From the NCBI RefSeq assembly GCF_033193315.1, contig NZ_CP136187.1, forward strand, positions 2,108,001-2,172,000: a stretch of 64,000 nucleotides of DNA. Direction: 5' to 3'. This DNA comes from Agathobaculum sp. NTUH-O15-33 (GTDB lineage: Bacteria > Bacillota > Clostridia > Oscillospirales > Butyricicoccaceae). Below, one piece after another: positions 9,165-16,783 of the stretch (its first letter is position 1; every line of letters starts with the position of its first letter). The position numbers and the translations under genes are program-made. The notes beneath the pieces are model-generated. The model did not search any database, was not told the DNA's origin, and saw only the letters and a list, made by a program, of their open reading frames with translations.

Positions 9165-10349
9165 TTATTCCGCTTCGAGATACTTGCCGTCCTCGATCTT
9201 GAAAATGCGCATCACATCGATACCCTCGCCGTTCTTTCCCTTGTACGAGAAGGTGCCCGCAAGACCAACGTAGCCGTCGATATTGTTATAGGCTTCTCGC
9301 AGCTCCGGTCCGCGGTCCGCCCCCGAGGTCTCCATAGCCAGATCGATCATCATCACACCGTCGTACGCACGATAGGCGTTGTCGGACGCGGGCGCGGCGC
9401 CGAACTCCTCAATATAGCCCTCTAGGAACTTTTTCAGGTTTTCATCTTCCGCGTCCTCCGGATCTTCATACACCAGATACTGCGCGGCAAAACACACGCC
9501 GTTCGCAGCGTCGCCTGCGACTTCCAATATCTCAGGCATGGAATAGCCCTCCGGCCCCAAAATGGTACCGGCAAAGCCGGATTGCCGCAACTGCTTGGTC
9601 ACCGCGCCGGTGTCGTCGCTAAGGCACCACGTCAAAACAGCATCCGGAGAAGCGGCGTTGATCTTTGCAAATTGGCCGGTGAAATCACGGTCGCCGTTTG
9701 CCATGGTCTCGCTCGCGACAAACTCGATATCGTAATCCTGACAGGCAGCTTTGAAAGCGTCCGCGCCCGACGTGCCGTATTCATCGTTGCTGGTGAAGGT
9801 CGCGATGCGCTTGAGGCCCTGCTCGTTTGCGTACTTGGCGAGCTGCTTGCTCGCAGCATTCGCATTGGAGATCGAGCGGAAAAGATAGGTATAGCCCTGT
9901 TCCAGCCAGGTGGGCGAGGTACCGCCCGCGACGCATAGCGTCTGTGATTCCTCAATCACCGGCCCGGCCGCCTGCACATTGGCGCTGTGCAGCGAACCGA
10001 AAATCGCGTTTACTTTGTCCACCTGCACCAGCTTGGTGGCGGCCTTTACCGCTTCCTCCGGCGATGATTTGTCATCATACGGCACGATTTCTACCTGCCG
10101 CCCAAGAATGCCGCCGTTCGCGTTCAGCTCGTTCACCGCGAGCTGAGCGCCGTTCAGCGCGGCTTGACCAAGCTGTGCGGAACCGCCGGTCAGCGGGCCA
10201 AAATAACCGATCTTGATCGTATCGCCGCCCGCGGCGGATGAACCTCCCTGACCATCAGACGAATCTCCCGGGGTTTCCGAACCACCGCAGCCCGATAGCG
10301 CGCCTGCCAGCATAGCACCGCATAGCAACCAACTGAGTTTCCGTTTCAT
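9165..10349 (-). CDS. livJ: Liv-type solute-binding lipoprotein (periplasmic-binding-like, type 1)
   Basis: A 394-residue extracellular ligand receptor for the Liv transporter. It has a lipoprotein signal peptide with lipobox LSGC (Cys at about residue 21), then a Gly/Ser linker. The type 1 binding fold follows: IKIGYFGPLTGGSAQLGQAA and LNANGGILGRQVEIVPYDDKS are the LivK hallmarks. The ligand is likely an amino acid or a related small carboxylate/amide, undetermined here. An AAAGGAG site precedes the start. The 230-base gap upstream is AT-rich and presumably contains the promoter, although I see no convincing -35/-10 pair. Confidence 0.9.
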   Translation of the reverse strand: MKRKLSWLLCGAMLAGALSGCGGSETPGDSSDGQGGSSAAGGDTIKIGYFGPLTGGSAQLGQAALNGAQLAVNELNANGGILGRQVEIVPYDDKSSPEEAVKAATKLVQVDKVNAIFGSLHSANVQAAGPVIEESQTLCVAGGTSPTWLEQGYTYLFRSISNANAASKQLAKYANEQGLKRIATFTSNDEYGTSGADAFKAACQDYDIEFVASETMANGDRDFTGQFAKINAASPDAVLTWCLSDDTGAVTKQLRQSGFAGTILGPEGYSMPEILEVAGDAANGVCFAAQYLVYEDPEDAEDENLKKFLEGYIEEFGAAPASDNAYRAYDGVMMIDLAMETSGADRGPELREAYNNIDGYVGLAGTFSYKGKNGEGIDVMRIFKIEDGKYLEAE

Positions 10350-10518
10350 AGCGATTCTCCTTTACCTTTGGTTTTTTTGTAGCCTTTGCTTTGTTGTCTG
10401 TATCTTAACACAAAGCCTAAATGCGCTGAATCAAAATTTTTATAAATACCTTTCGCTTTTCTATGAAAGCATAAATATATATCCCGGGGCAACGGTAATA
10501 TTTTCCGAAGCATGAGAA

Positions 10519-10559
10519 GGGAGCCGGTCAGTGTCTCAATAGACGACTGACCGGCTCCC
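10519..10559. terminator. Long hairpin between the PstS-like gene and livJ
   Basis: Perfect 14-bp arms (GGGAGCCGGTCAGT and its complement) with an inner 4-bp extension, together almost an 18-bp stem. The T-tract is weak on either strand. It follows the stop of the PstS-like gene on the minus strand and is most likely its terminator, separating it from livJ. Confidence 0.55.
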
Positions 10560-10578
10560 CGGATGTCTAAAAATTCAT

Positions 10579-11502
10579 TTATTCTTGCAGCGGCACGTAC
10601 CCGGCTTGCTCCATCACGCTGCGCCCGGTATCCGACAGGATAAAGGCGCGCAGCTTTGCGGCCGGGCTGTTTGCCGGTTCATTGGCGCGCGTAACAAGAT
10701 AATATTCATTGATGAGCGGATATGCGCCGGAGGCAATCGTTTCGCTGGACGGCGAAACGCCGTCCACGTCGAGCAAGCGTAAGCCATCCATACCATACAT
10801 GCACGATACGTAATAATAGACCGAATAGCCTAAAGCGTTCGCGGAATTATCGTATTCGGCAATGGAATCGACCAATCCGCCCATTTCTTCCGGGCGCAGC
10901 TCGGTCGGCGCCTCAACCGGCTTTTTGTCCCGCATCAGCAGCTTCATGAACAGACTTTGGCTGCCGCTCGCCTCCGGCCGCTGAAAGGCGGCGATGGACG
11001 CCCCCGCGCCGCCCACGTCGCTCCAGTTTGTTATGGCACCGGTATAGATATCGGTCAACTGCTCCTGCGTCAGGCCGGTGACCGGATTGCCGTCGTTCAC
11101 CAAAAATACGAGCGCGTCGCGCCCGATCGGCGTGATCACCAGTTCATTGCCGATTTCGTCCAGCCGCTTTTTCGTTTGCTCGCTCGCTTCGTAAACGAGC
11201 AGCAAATCGGTTTCGCCGTTCGCCAGCGCCATCCATGCCTCGGGTGTTTTGCGGCAGGTAGTCATCGCCTCCGCTTGCTCGGGAGACTCGCCGGTCGCAG
11301 CGGCGCGTATGGCCGCCATCATCGGTAAGTTTGCGGTCGAGCCATCCACGCGGGGATAATCCGTGGGCGATAGGATCGGTTCGCTCGACTGCGCCGGCTG
11401 TTCCGCCGGAGGCGTATCTGCGGCGGGCGGCTGCGGCCGGCTTTGAGACGCGCACCCCGCAAGCGTTAACAGCAGCAGGCAGGCAAGAACTCTTTTTTTC
11501 AT
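10579..11502 (-). CDS. PstS-like substrate-binding lipoprotein
   Basis: 307 residues with a lipoprotein signal (MKKRVLACLLLLTLAGC, Cys about residue 17) and a Pro/Ser-rich linker. A phosphate-binding-like domain follows: YPRVDGSTANLPMM resembles the PstS phosphate loop, and IGRDALVFLVNDGNPV, LTQEQLTDIYTGAITNWSDVGG and ASGSQSLF match the PBP_like_2/PstS family. It could bind phosphate or another oxyanion. No pst permease or ATPase genes are nearby, so it may act as a sensor or orphan binding protein. It sits 3 bases after the preceding lipoprotein gene, with a GGAGG site inside that junction. Confidence 0.75.
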   Translation of the reverse strand: MKKRVLACLLLLTLAGCASQSRPQPPAADTPPAEQPAQSSEPILSPTDYPRVDGSTANLPMMAAIRAAATGESPEQAEAMTTCRKTPEAWMALANGETDLLLVYEASEQTKKRLDEIGNELVITPIGRDALVFLVNDGNPVTGLTQEQLTDIYTGAITNWSDVGGAGASIAAFQRPEASGSQSLFMKLLMRDKKPVEAPTELRPEEMGGLVDSIAEYDNSANALGYSVYYYVSCMYGMDGLRLLDVDGVSPSSETIASGAYPLINEYYLVTRANEPANSPAAKLRAFILSDTGRSVMEQAGYVPLQE

Positions 11503-11505
11503 CCG

Positions 11506-12345
11506 TCAATCCTCCAATCCGGTGAAAATGCTTTCCTTTGCGATCCAGTTGCCCTTCAGGTCCATGATACCGCAGGAAAACCCTCTGGTGCAGACGACGT
11601 AGTCCTCCCCAACATCGGTGATATCACGCAGACCGCGCAGCAGCACTTTGCCATCCGGCGAAAACAGATCGCAAAGCGCGCTGTCATCGCTGCCCGCGTA
11701 TCCGAGGGCGAAGCACGACGCTTCGTTCACATCGCCGTAGTAACCTATATAAGCATATTCCCGCTCGGTCTCGATCGGCTTACCGTCCAAATCGTACAGC
11801 TTAATGCGACTTTCGCGTTCCACCATGATCAGGTGCTCGTTTCCTCCAAGAATATACGAATTCTCGCTCAGATGCAAAACCTCGTTCGCTTTTCCATCGT
11901 AAACACTCACGATGCCGTCCTGCCAGACGGAAAAACGCAGCCGGTCGGCCGGCGCGCCCTTATTGATCGGATAAGCGCCGTTTGACCAGCCCGAATCCAA
12001 CGAACGCAGGGGGATCGAAACGCTTACAAGCGCTTTTCCCTGTCCATCCAAGATTTCCACATTGGACATGGATCCATTTTCAGCGTCCACCACTTCGGAG
12101 GTCAAAATATAGCAAAACTCGCCTTTTGCATTCTGGACGACCTCTTTCGTTTTTGCGCTCAGCGGCACCAGAACCCGCCCGTCGGACGAGACCACACAGC
12201 TTTTTTTGTAACGATCCGTTGAGCAAACAAAGTATTGCACCGGCTGATCCGGTTCCACCCGTTCATTCGCGGCGGGTGCCTGCCGCTGCGCCGCGCAGCC
12301 CGTAAGCAAGCCGAAAAGCGTAAGCACTAACCAAATTCGTTTCAT
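11506..12345 (-). CDS. Lipoprotein of unknown function with beta-propeller/WG-like repeats
   Basis: 279 residues. A lipoprotein signal (LTLFGLLTGC, Cys about residue 17) is followed by a soluble part made of short strand-turn repeats such as DGRVLVPLS, DGQGKALVSVS, DLDGKPIE, SPDGKVLLRG and DLKGNWIA. These look like WG/propeller-type repeats that read D-x-x-G-K. I do not recognise a named family. It is cotranscribed with the PstS-like gene from a promoter just upstream, so the two may form an extracellular sensor or binding pair. The surface location follows from the lipobox; the function is unknown. Confidence 0.7.
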   Translation of the reverse strand: MKRIWLVLTLFGLLTGCAAQRQAPAANERVEPDQPVQYFVCSTDRYKKSCVVSSDGRVLVPLSAKTKEVVQNAKGEFCYILTSEVVDAENGSMSNVEILDGQGKALVSVSIPLRSLDSGWSNGAYPINKGAPADRLRFSVWQDGIVSVYDGKANEVLHLSENSYILGGNEHLIMVERESRIKLYDLDGKPIETEREYAYIGYYGDVNEASCFALGYAGSDDSALCDLFSPDGKVLLRGLRDITDVGEDYVVCTRGFSCGIMDLKGNWIAKESIFTGLED

Positions 12346-12368
12346 CTCCGGCTCCCCTCCTTTTCTCT

Positions 12369-12397
12369 TTTATAGCACGATTTCCCTCTCGGCGCAA
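12369..12397 (-). promoter_or_regulatory. Candidate vegetative promoter of the lipoprotein pair
   Basis: On the minus strand TTGCGC, 17 bases, then TATAAA. It ends about 24 bases before the start codon, with AGGAGGGG between. It lies after the asp23 terminator, supporting independent expression of the accessory block. Confidence 0.5.
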
Positions 12398-12426
12398 CCC
12401 ACAAAAGGGAAACAGCCGCTCAACCG

Positions 12427-12460
12427 AAAAAAGCGCCGTATGCAGCAGCATACGGCGCTT
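12427..12460 (-). terminator. Strong terminator after asp23
   Basis: A perfect 13-bp stem (AAGCGCCGTATGC and complement, 4-base loop) is followed on the minus strand by TTTTTT. It closes the asp23 transcript and isolates it from the downstream lipoprotein genes. Confidence 0.85.
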
Positions 12461-12471
12461 CCAGAGCAGCG

Positions 12472-12879
12472 TTATTTTTCTTCCACCGGTTCGGATTCGG
12501 CCGCCGCGGTGGTTTCAAAGGTGACCCCGCCGACGTGAATGTTCACCTCGGTCACGGTAAGGCCTGTCATCGATTCGACCGACGCCTTGACGTTTTCCTG
12601 TACAGCCCGCGCCACATCGCGGATATTGTGGCCGAAAAGCGCCAAAAAGCTGATCTCGATCTTGACCGTGCCCTCGTCCGACAGTTCGATGCGGACGCCC
12701 TTGGACAAATTTTTCTTACCTAAAAAGCTGACGATGTCGCTGGTCAGGCTGGAATACAGCCCGCTGACGCCTTCGGTGTCGGATGCGGAAAGCGCAGCGA
12801 TGGAAGCGACGACGTCCTCCGATATCTTGATCGTGCCCTGATCGCCCGCGGTTGACCAATATTCCTTATGGTCTGCCAT
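12472..12879 (-). CDS. Asp23/Gls24 family envelope stress response protein
   Basis: 135 residues with the Asp23/Gls24 core: GTIKISEDVVASIAALSASD near the start, then IRDVARAVQENVKASVESMTG and VTEVNIHVGGVTF at the end. Members are abundant cytoplasmic proteins linked to cell-envelope homeostasis. In clostridia one copy usually sits between spoIIIAH and nusB, exactly the left part of that order here. It has its own promoter-like element upstream and a strong terminator downstream, so it is probably monocistronic. Confidence 0.9.
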   Translation of the reverse strand: MADHKEYWSTAGDQGTIKISEDVVASIAALSASDTEGVSGLYSSLTSDIVSFLGKKNLSKGVRIELSDEGTVKIEISFLALFGHNIRDVARAVQENVKASVESMTGLTVTEVNIHVGGVTFETTAAAESEPVEEK

Positions 12880-12903
12880 AAAAGCTCACTCTCCTTTAGG
12901 GGC

Positions 12904-12932
12904 ATTATAGCACAGTTTGCCCAAAAAGCAAA
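12904..12932 (-). promoter_or_regulatory. Candidate promoter of the Asp23 gene
   Basis: Minus-strand TTTGCT, 17-base spacer, perfect TATAAT. It lies in the 67-base gap between spoIIIAH and the Asp23 start, which has an AAAGGAG ribosome site. It suggests vegetative expression separate from the sporulation operon. Confidence 0.55.
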
Positions 12933-12946
12933 GCAAAATGTGTCTG

Positions 12947-13483
12947 TCAGGCCGCTTCTACGATCTTAATTTGCCCTGCCGCCATATCAGTTTCGGACAT
13001 TACGATATCTTTAATGACGGTGACGTCGGTCGCGGCCAGACCACCCTCGGGCGGCTCGACGACGATGTTGACGCTGTCATCCCCGATCATGACCACCGCG
13101 TCCACATAGCCCTTGGCGCGGATCAGGCTTTCCACCCGTGCCTCGGTCACCGAGTTTTCAGCCAGCACCGATATCTTGGCGGCGGCCTGTTCCTTTGCTT
13201 CCGCGTCCGCCATTTCGCTTTCCGTTGTTTCCTTCAGGATGCTGACCGCCTCGTCCCTCGCCTGTTCGCGCGTCAGGCGCGAGGATACAAAGTAGTCGTC
13301 CGACTGGGCGCTCGTCTCAGCCGATCCGCCATCTTGTGCCGCCGTGTCCGCCGCGCCGTCCGTCTGCCGCGCCACCATCAAATCCTCCGGCGCGCCGACG
13401 TGGCTCCAGTTCAGGTATACCGCAACGCACAGCATCAGCGCGATCACGCCGTACACCGCCCCGCGCTTCTTGATCTTTTTCAT
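12947..13483 (-). CDS. spoIIIAH: Stage III sporulation protein AH
   Basis: 178 residues. A single N-terminal membrane anchor (GVIALMLCVAVYLNW) is followed by a YscJ/FliF-like ring-building domain, ending in DVTVIKDIVMSETDMAAGQIKIVEA. In the mother-cell membrane SpoIIIAH docks with forespore SpoIIQ to form the channel around the engulfed spore. It is the last gene of the spoIIIA operon, and a GGGAGGG site precedes its start. Confidence 0.9.
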   Translation of the reverse strand: MKKIKKRGAVYGVIALMLCVAVYLNWSHVGAPEDLMVARQTDGAADTAAQDGGSAETSAQSDDYFVSSRLTREQARDEAVSILKETTESEMADAEAKEQAAAKISVLAENSVTEARVESLIRAKGYVDAVVMIGDDSVNIVVEPPEGGLAATDVTVIKDIVMSETDMAAGQIKIVEAA

Positions 13484-13517
13484 GCAAAATCGCCCTCCCG
13501 TGTTTCATTACTAAGAC

Positions 13518-14072
13518 TTATGACTCCGCCGCCATTTTCAGAACTGTAACTTTGTCCGTACCCACGCCGCATATTGTCGAAACCGCCTGCGTCACCGCAT
13601 AGCGTACCGCGGTGTTATCCGCGCCTTCGCACAAAACCACCGCACCGCGAAAGGTCGGCAGCAGGCTTTTGACCGTAACAGGCGTTTCGCCGTAGCTGCC
13701 ATCCGATAAAACGGTCAGATCGCTTTCATAGCTCTGTCCGCTGGTACCGTTTTTGGTTTGCCGTACGTTGACCGCGTACACGGCCTCTTCCGTTTCATCG
13801 AGCGAGAGCAGCAGCGAAACGCGGCCCACTCCCTCGATCGCGCCGAGCTGATCGCTGAGCGCCTGCTGGAACTCCGCCAGGTTAAACCCCTCGCCCGCGG
13901 GTTCCGTACCGGCGGGCGGCGCTTTTACCTCCGCGGCGTCGCGGAACCAGCCGCCGGAGGCGAGCAGCAGCACGCCGGTCAGCAGCACAATGATCACCGC
14001 GCGGTACTTTTTCAGCAGCGGCAGGCATTTTTCCGCCGCCTTCCGCAGCGGCGCTAAATCAATATTCTTCAT
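13518..14072 (-). CDS. spoIIIAG: Stage III sporulation protein AG
   Basis: 184 residues. A membrane anchor at about residues 24-45 (AVIIVLLTGVLLLASGGWF) precedes a ring-building domain with LGAIEGVGRVSLLLSLDETEEAVYAVN and the closing GADNTAVRYAVTQAVSTICGVGTDKVTVLKM. In Bacillus this protein forms a large oligomeric ring in the SpoIIIA-SpoIIQ complex. Its ATG overlaps the stop of spoIIIAF (ATGA). Confidence 0.92.
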   Translation of the reverse strand: MKNIDLAPLRKAAEKCLPLLKKYRAVIIVLLTGVLLLASGGWFRDAAEVKAPPAGTEPAGEGFNLAEFQQALSDQLGAIEGVGRVSLLLSLDETEEAVYAVNVRQTKNGTSGQSYESDLTVLSDGSYGETPVTVKSLLPTFRGAVVLCEGADNTAVRYAVTQAVSTICGVGTDKVTVLKMAAES

Positions 14073-14550
14073 TTTTCAATCAGCTCCTGTCGGTCCGCGG
14101 GCACGCCGCTCTCCTTTAAAATCAGCTCTTGCAGCTCCGCAAGGCGGGCGGCGTCCTTTTTGCGGTAAAATACGGTCACGTGATCGGTTTGCAGCAGTCC
14201 GTCCTCATCGGTCGCCATAGTGACAAGCACCGTGCATTCGATGCCGATCTCGGACGCGCGCTGTTCCAGCGCGCTTGCCACGGCGGCGCCCATGGCGTTC
14301 AGCGTCGTCTGTCGGTTTTGCGCCTCCAATTCCGCGATCGAGACGTCCCCCCCGCCGTGTCCGCCCGCCTTGCCAGATCGGTCAGACGCAGCCCGGACAG
14401 CGGCTGTAACAGCGCAAGCGCCATCAAAAGCCCCGCCGCGATACGCACGATCTCTTTCAGCGCCGAATCCTTGGCCACCGACAGCGCCAGCGAGGACGCC
14501 GCGCCCGCCAGCGTGACGCGCAGCAGGATCGTTCTAAATAATTCCATCAT
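14069..14550 (-). pseudogene. spoIIIAF: Stage III sporulation protein AF, split by a one-base frameshift
   Basis: Two reading frames together make SpoIIIAF. The first (from 14550) gives the two membrane helices (MMELFRTILLRVTLAG and IVRIAAGLLMALALL). The second (to 14069) gives the cytoplasmic domain ending in KESGVPADRQELIEK. They meet at a run of seven G (positions 14347-14353, C on the plus strand). With eight G the frame would read on through GGDVSIAELEAQNRQ. Both junctions to the neighbouring genes are ATGA overlaps, so the gene was recently intact. It is either a sequencing error in the homopolymer or a slippage mutation that would block sporulation. The family function is membrane assembly of the SpoIIIA channel. 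Confidence 0.85.
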
Positions 14551-15644
14551 ACCGGCTTCACCATCGCAATGACGTAGACAAGTTCAAAATAAAGGATCAT
14601 GCTGCATGTGGAAAGCATGCCGAGCAGCAGGCCGAAGCCCGTGCCGACGCCCGAGAGCAGCCCCTCCATGTTTTTGCTGCAAAGCGGTGAAAACACGGCG
14701 GCGCCGATGCGATAGAATAAGTAGCACGCGCCCGCGCGCAAAAACGGCACGATGCAGATTGCCGTGATGCACAGCATGCCGAACACGCCGACCGAATTTT
14801 TCAGCAGCGCCGCGCCGGTGAGCATGGTTTCGGTCGCGTCCGACAGGATACCGCCCACGACCGGCACCGCGCCCGACACCGCGAATTTGGCTGTTTTGAG
14901 CGCCATGCGGTCCACGCTTCCCGAAACGCCGCCCGCGATCGTGATATAGGCGATAAACAGCGTAAGGATCAGCTTTAAAGCGCCCGCCGTCAGGCTTTTG
15001 ATGCCGTCCGCCAGCCCGTGCAGCAGACCGTTGCCGGTCGCCGCGTCCACAGCGGTGATGGCGAGATAAGCGCAGGCGGCGGGCACGAGCAGCGTTGTCA
15101 CCAGACGGATGACCAGATCGAACACCAGCATGGTGGCGACCTGCAGCGCCGTGGCCGTTACCGCAGAGCCGCCCACCGACAGCGCCGCCGCCAGAACCGG
15201 CTGCAAGGTCGCGGAAAACACGCTGATCTGTTCGAGCGCCTGTCGGCAAAGGCTCAGCACGCCCGAAAAATCGGTAAGCAGGATCGCGCCGCAGCCGAGC
15301 GCGCCCGCCATATCGATCGCCGAATCCGCCGCGCCGCCCGCGGCCGAGGAAAAACCGCGCGCCACCGCCGTCAGCACGACCACGCCGGCCACGCGCAGCA
15401 GCCCGCGGAAGGCGCTTTGCACCGCGTTTTGCCCATCCTCCGCAAAGTTCCCAAACATGCCGGAAAGCGACGCGGTCAGATCGGTCGCGCTATCCGGCGT
15501 AATACCGTTTAAGTATTCCTGCTGCTCGGCGGGCAGCGCGTCCGCCAATCTGTCCTGCCCCACATCGGGCGTTTCCCCCACCGCGTATGCCGGAGAAAGG
15601 AACAGCAGCGCGAGCAGAACAGCGAAGCATATGTTTTTTCCCAT
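14547..15644 (-). CDS. spoIIIAE: Stage III sporulation protein AE
   Basis: About 365 residues. It has a cleavable-looking signal sequence (MGKNICFAVLLALLFLSPAYAV), a luminal stretch, and then many membrane helices, the SpoIIIAE pattern (FSGVLSLCRQALEQISVFSATLQPVLAAAL; VGGILSDATETMLTGAALLKNSVG). I start at MGKNIC because AAAGGAACGGAA directly precedes it. It is a polytopic subunit of the mother-cell channel, with gene order AD-AE-AF as in Bacillus. Confidence 0.92.
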   Translation of the reverse strand: MGKNICFAVLLALLFLSPAYAVGETPDVGQDRLADALPAEQQEYLNGITPDSATDLTASLSGMFGNFAEDGQNAVQSAFRGLLRVAGVVVLTAVARGFSSAAGGAADSAIDMAGALGCGAILLTDFSGVLSLCRQALEQISVFSATLQPVLAAALSVGGSAVTATALQVATMLVFDLVIRLVTTLLVPAACAYLAITAVDAATGNGLLHGLADGIKSLTAGALKLILTLFIAYITIAGGVSGSVDRMALKTAKFAVSGAVPVVGGILSDATETMLTGAALLKNSVGVFGMLCITAICIVPFLRAGACYLFYRIGAAVFSPLCSKNMEGLLSGVGTGFGLLLGMLSTCSMILYFELVYVIAMVKPV

Positions 15645-15664
15645 TTCCGTTCCTTTCAGGATTT

Positions 15665-16057
15665 TTAGATCCATTCCTCGATCAGACTCAGCACCTGCTG
15701 CAAAAGCGGCATGCAAAGCGCGATTGCCAGCACCGAACCCGCGATCTCCAGCTTTGCCGCGAGGGCGGACTGCCCCGCGTCCCGGCTGAGCGCGCCCATC
15801 ACCCGCACGACCACGGCCACGCCGACCGTTTTGATCACCGGCAGATAAAGCGTTTCACTCATACCGCCCTGCGCGAACACCTGCGTGATCTCGCGCACCG
15901 CGCCGCCCATTCCCGAGAATACGCGAAATAGGATGACCAGCCCCGCGGTGAGCGCCAGCAGGAAGGCGATGGCGGGGCTCTCCTTTTTCAGCGTCAGCGT
16001 CAGCACGATCGCGGCGAGCGCGATGCCGCACAGGGCAAGCAGATCGCCCATGTTCAA
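15665..16057 (-). CDS. spoIIIAD: Stage III sporulation protein AD
   Basis: 130 residues, nearly all membrane-embedded (four helices). It has the family pattern LKKESPAIAFLLALTAGLVILF and EIAGSVLAIALCMPLLQQVLSLIEE. It overlaps spoIIIAC by ATGA and acts with the other SpoIIIA proteins in the feeding-tube channel. Confidence 0.92.
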   Translation of the reverse strand: MNMGDLLALCGIALAAIVLTLTLKKESPAIAFLLALTAGLVILFRVFSGMGGAVREITQVFAQGGMSETLYLPVIKTVGVAVVVRVMGALSRDAGQSALAAKLEIAGSVLAIALCMPLLQQVLSLIEEWI

Positions 16058-16248
16058 AAGCCGAACACGCTTTTCATCATCGAGAACAGCTGGCTGATCT
16101 CCTGCACGATCAGCATCAGCACGACGATGAGCCCGGCGAGCGTGGTCATCAGCGCCTGTTCCTCCCGCCCCGAGCGGGTCAGCAGCTGGCTGAGCACAGC
16201 GACTAGAATCCCCACGGCGGCGATTTTAAAAATCAGATCAACATCCAT
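16054..16248 (-). CDS. spoIIIAC: Stage III sporulation protein AC
   Basis: A 64-residue two-helix membrane protein (MDVDLIFKIAAVGILVAVLSQLL and ALMTTLAGLIVVLMLIVQEISQLF), the typical SpoIIIAC size and pattern. It lies between spoIIIAB and spoIIIAD with tight spacing on both sides. Confidence 0.92.
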   Translation of the reverse strand: MDVDLIFKIAAVGILVAVLSQLLTRSGREEQALMTTLAGLIVVLMLIVQEISQLFSMMKSVFGF

Positions 16249-16260
16249 GCTTTCCTCCGC

Positions 16261-16779
16261 TCATATGAGCACCAGCACGAGCAGGATGCCCATCGCGATC
16301 CCACAGGTGCGGTACAGGTTCCCCTTGTTTTGCAGATCCATTGCCGCCGCGTCCCGCGCGGCGGTGAGGCGGCGCGCAACCTGCCGCAAGCCCGCGAGCT
16401 GCTCCTCCGCATGGTAGCGGCCCAGAAAATTGGCCGCGTCGCCGAGGATCTCGCACTCCTCCCGGCCAAGGCCGACCTCTGCTCCGGTCTCGCGGAAGCA
16501 TTGCCGCCACAGGTAGCCGAGCGACAGGCCGCTTTGTTCGCGCATACGGCGCTGTAAGCTCATAAAAACACAGCAGACCGCCTCGTTTTCGTTTTCCGAC
16601 AGCTCATTGATGATCTCGGGCAGCGTCGCCCGGCAGGCCGATATTTCGCTTTCGATCAATGAAAGGGCGAGCAGCATGGCGTCCGCCGCCGCGATCCGCC
16701 GGCCCAGCGCTTGTCTCGCGGACAGGCCCAGCGCCGCGCACGAACCGAATATCATGACCGCTCCAAGCAGCCTCAGCAT
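16261..16779 (-). CDS. spoIIIAB: Stage III sporulation protein AB
   Basis: 172 residues. An N-terminal membrane segment (LRLLGAVMIFGSCAALGLSA) precedes a helical cytoplasmic domain with ALSLIESEISACRATLPEI and the internal GREECEILGDAANFLGRYHAEEQL. It ends in a hydrophobic tail. The domain resembles GspF-like scaffolds of secretion systems. It starts 4 bases after the spoIIIAA stop. Confidence 0.9.
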   Translation of the reverse strand: MLRLLGAVMIFGSCAALGLSARQALGRRIAAADAMLLALSLIESEISACRATLPEIINELSENENEAVCCVFMSLQRRMREQSGLSLGYLWRQCFRETGAEVGLGREECEILGDAANFLGRYHAEEQLAGLRQVARRLTAARDAAAMDLQNKGNLYRTCGIAMGILLVLVLI

Positions 16780-16783
16780 TTCC

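Noticed and set aside
163..12460. Prophage or integrative element explanation for the accessory block
   Set aside because: No integrase, transposase, att-like direct repeat or tRNA border was seen; composition looks similar to the neighbours.
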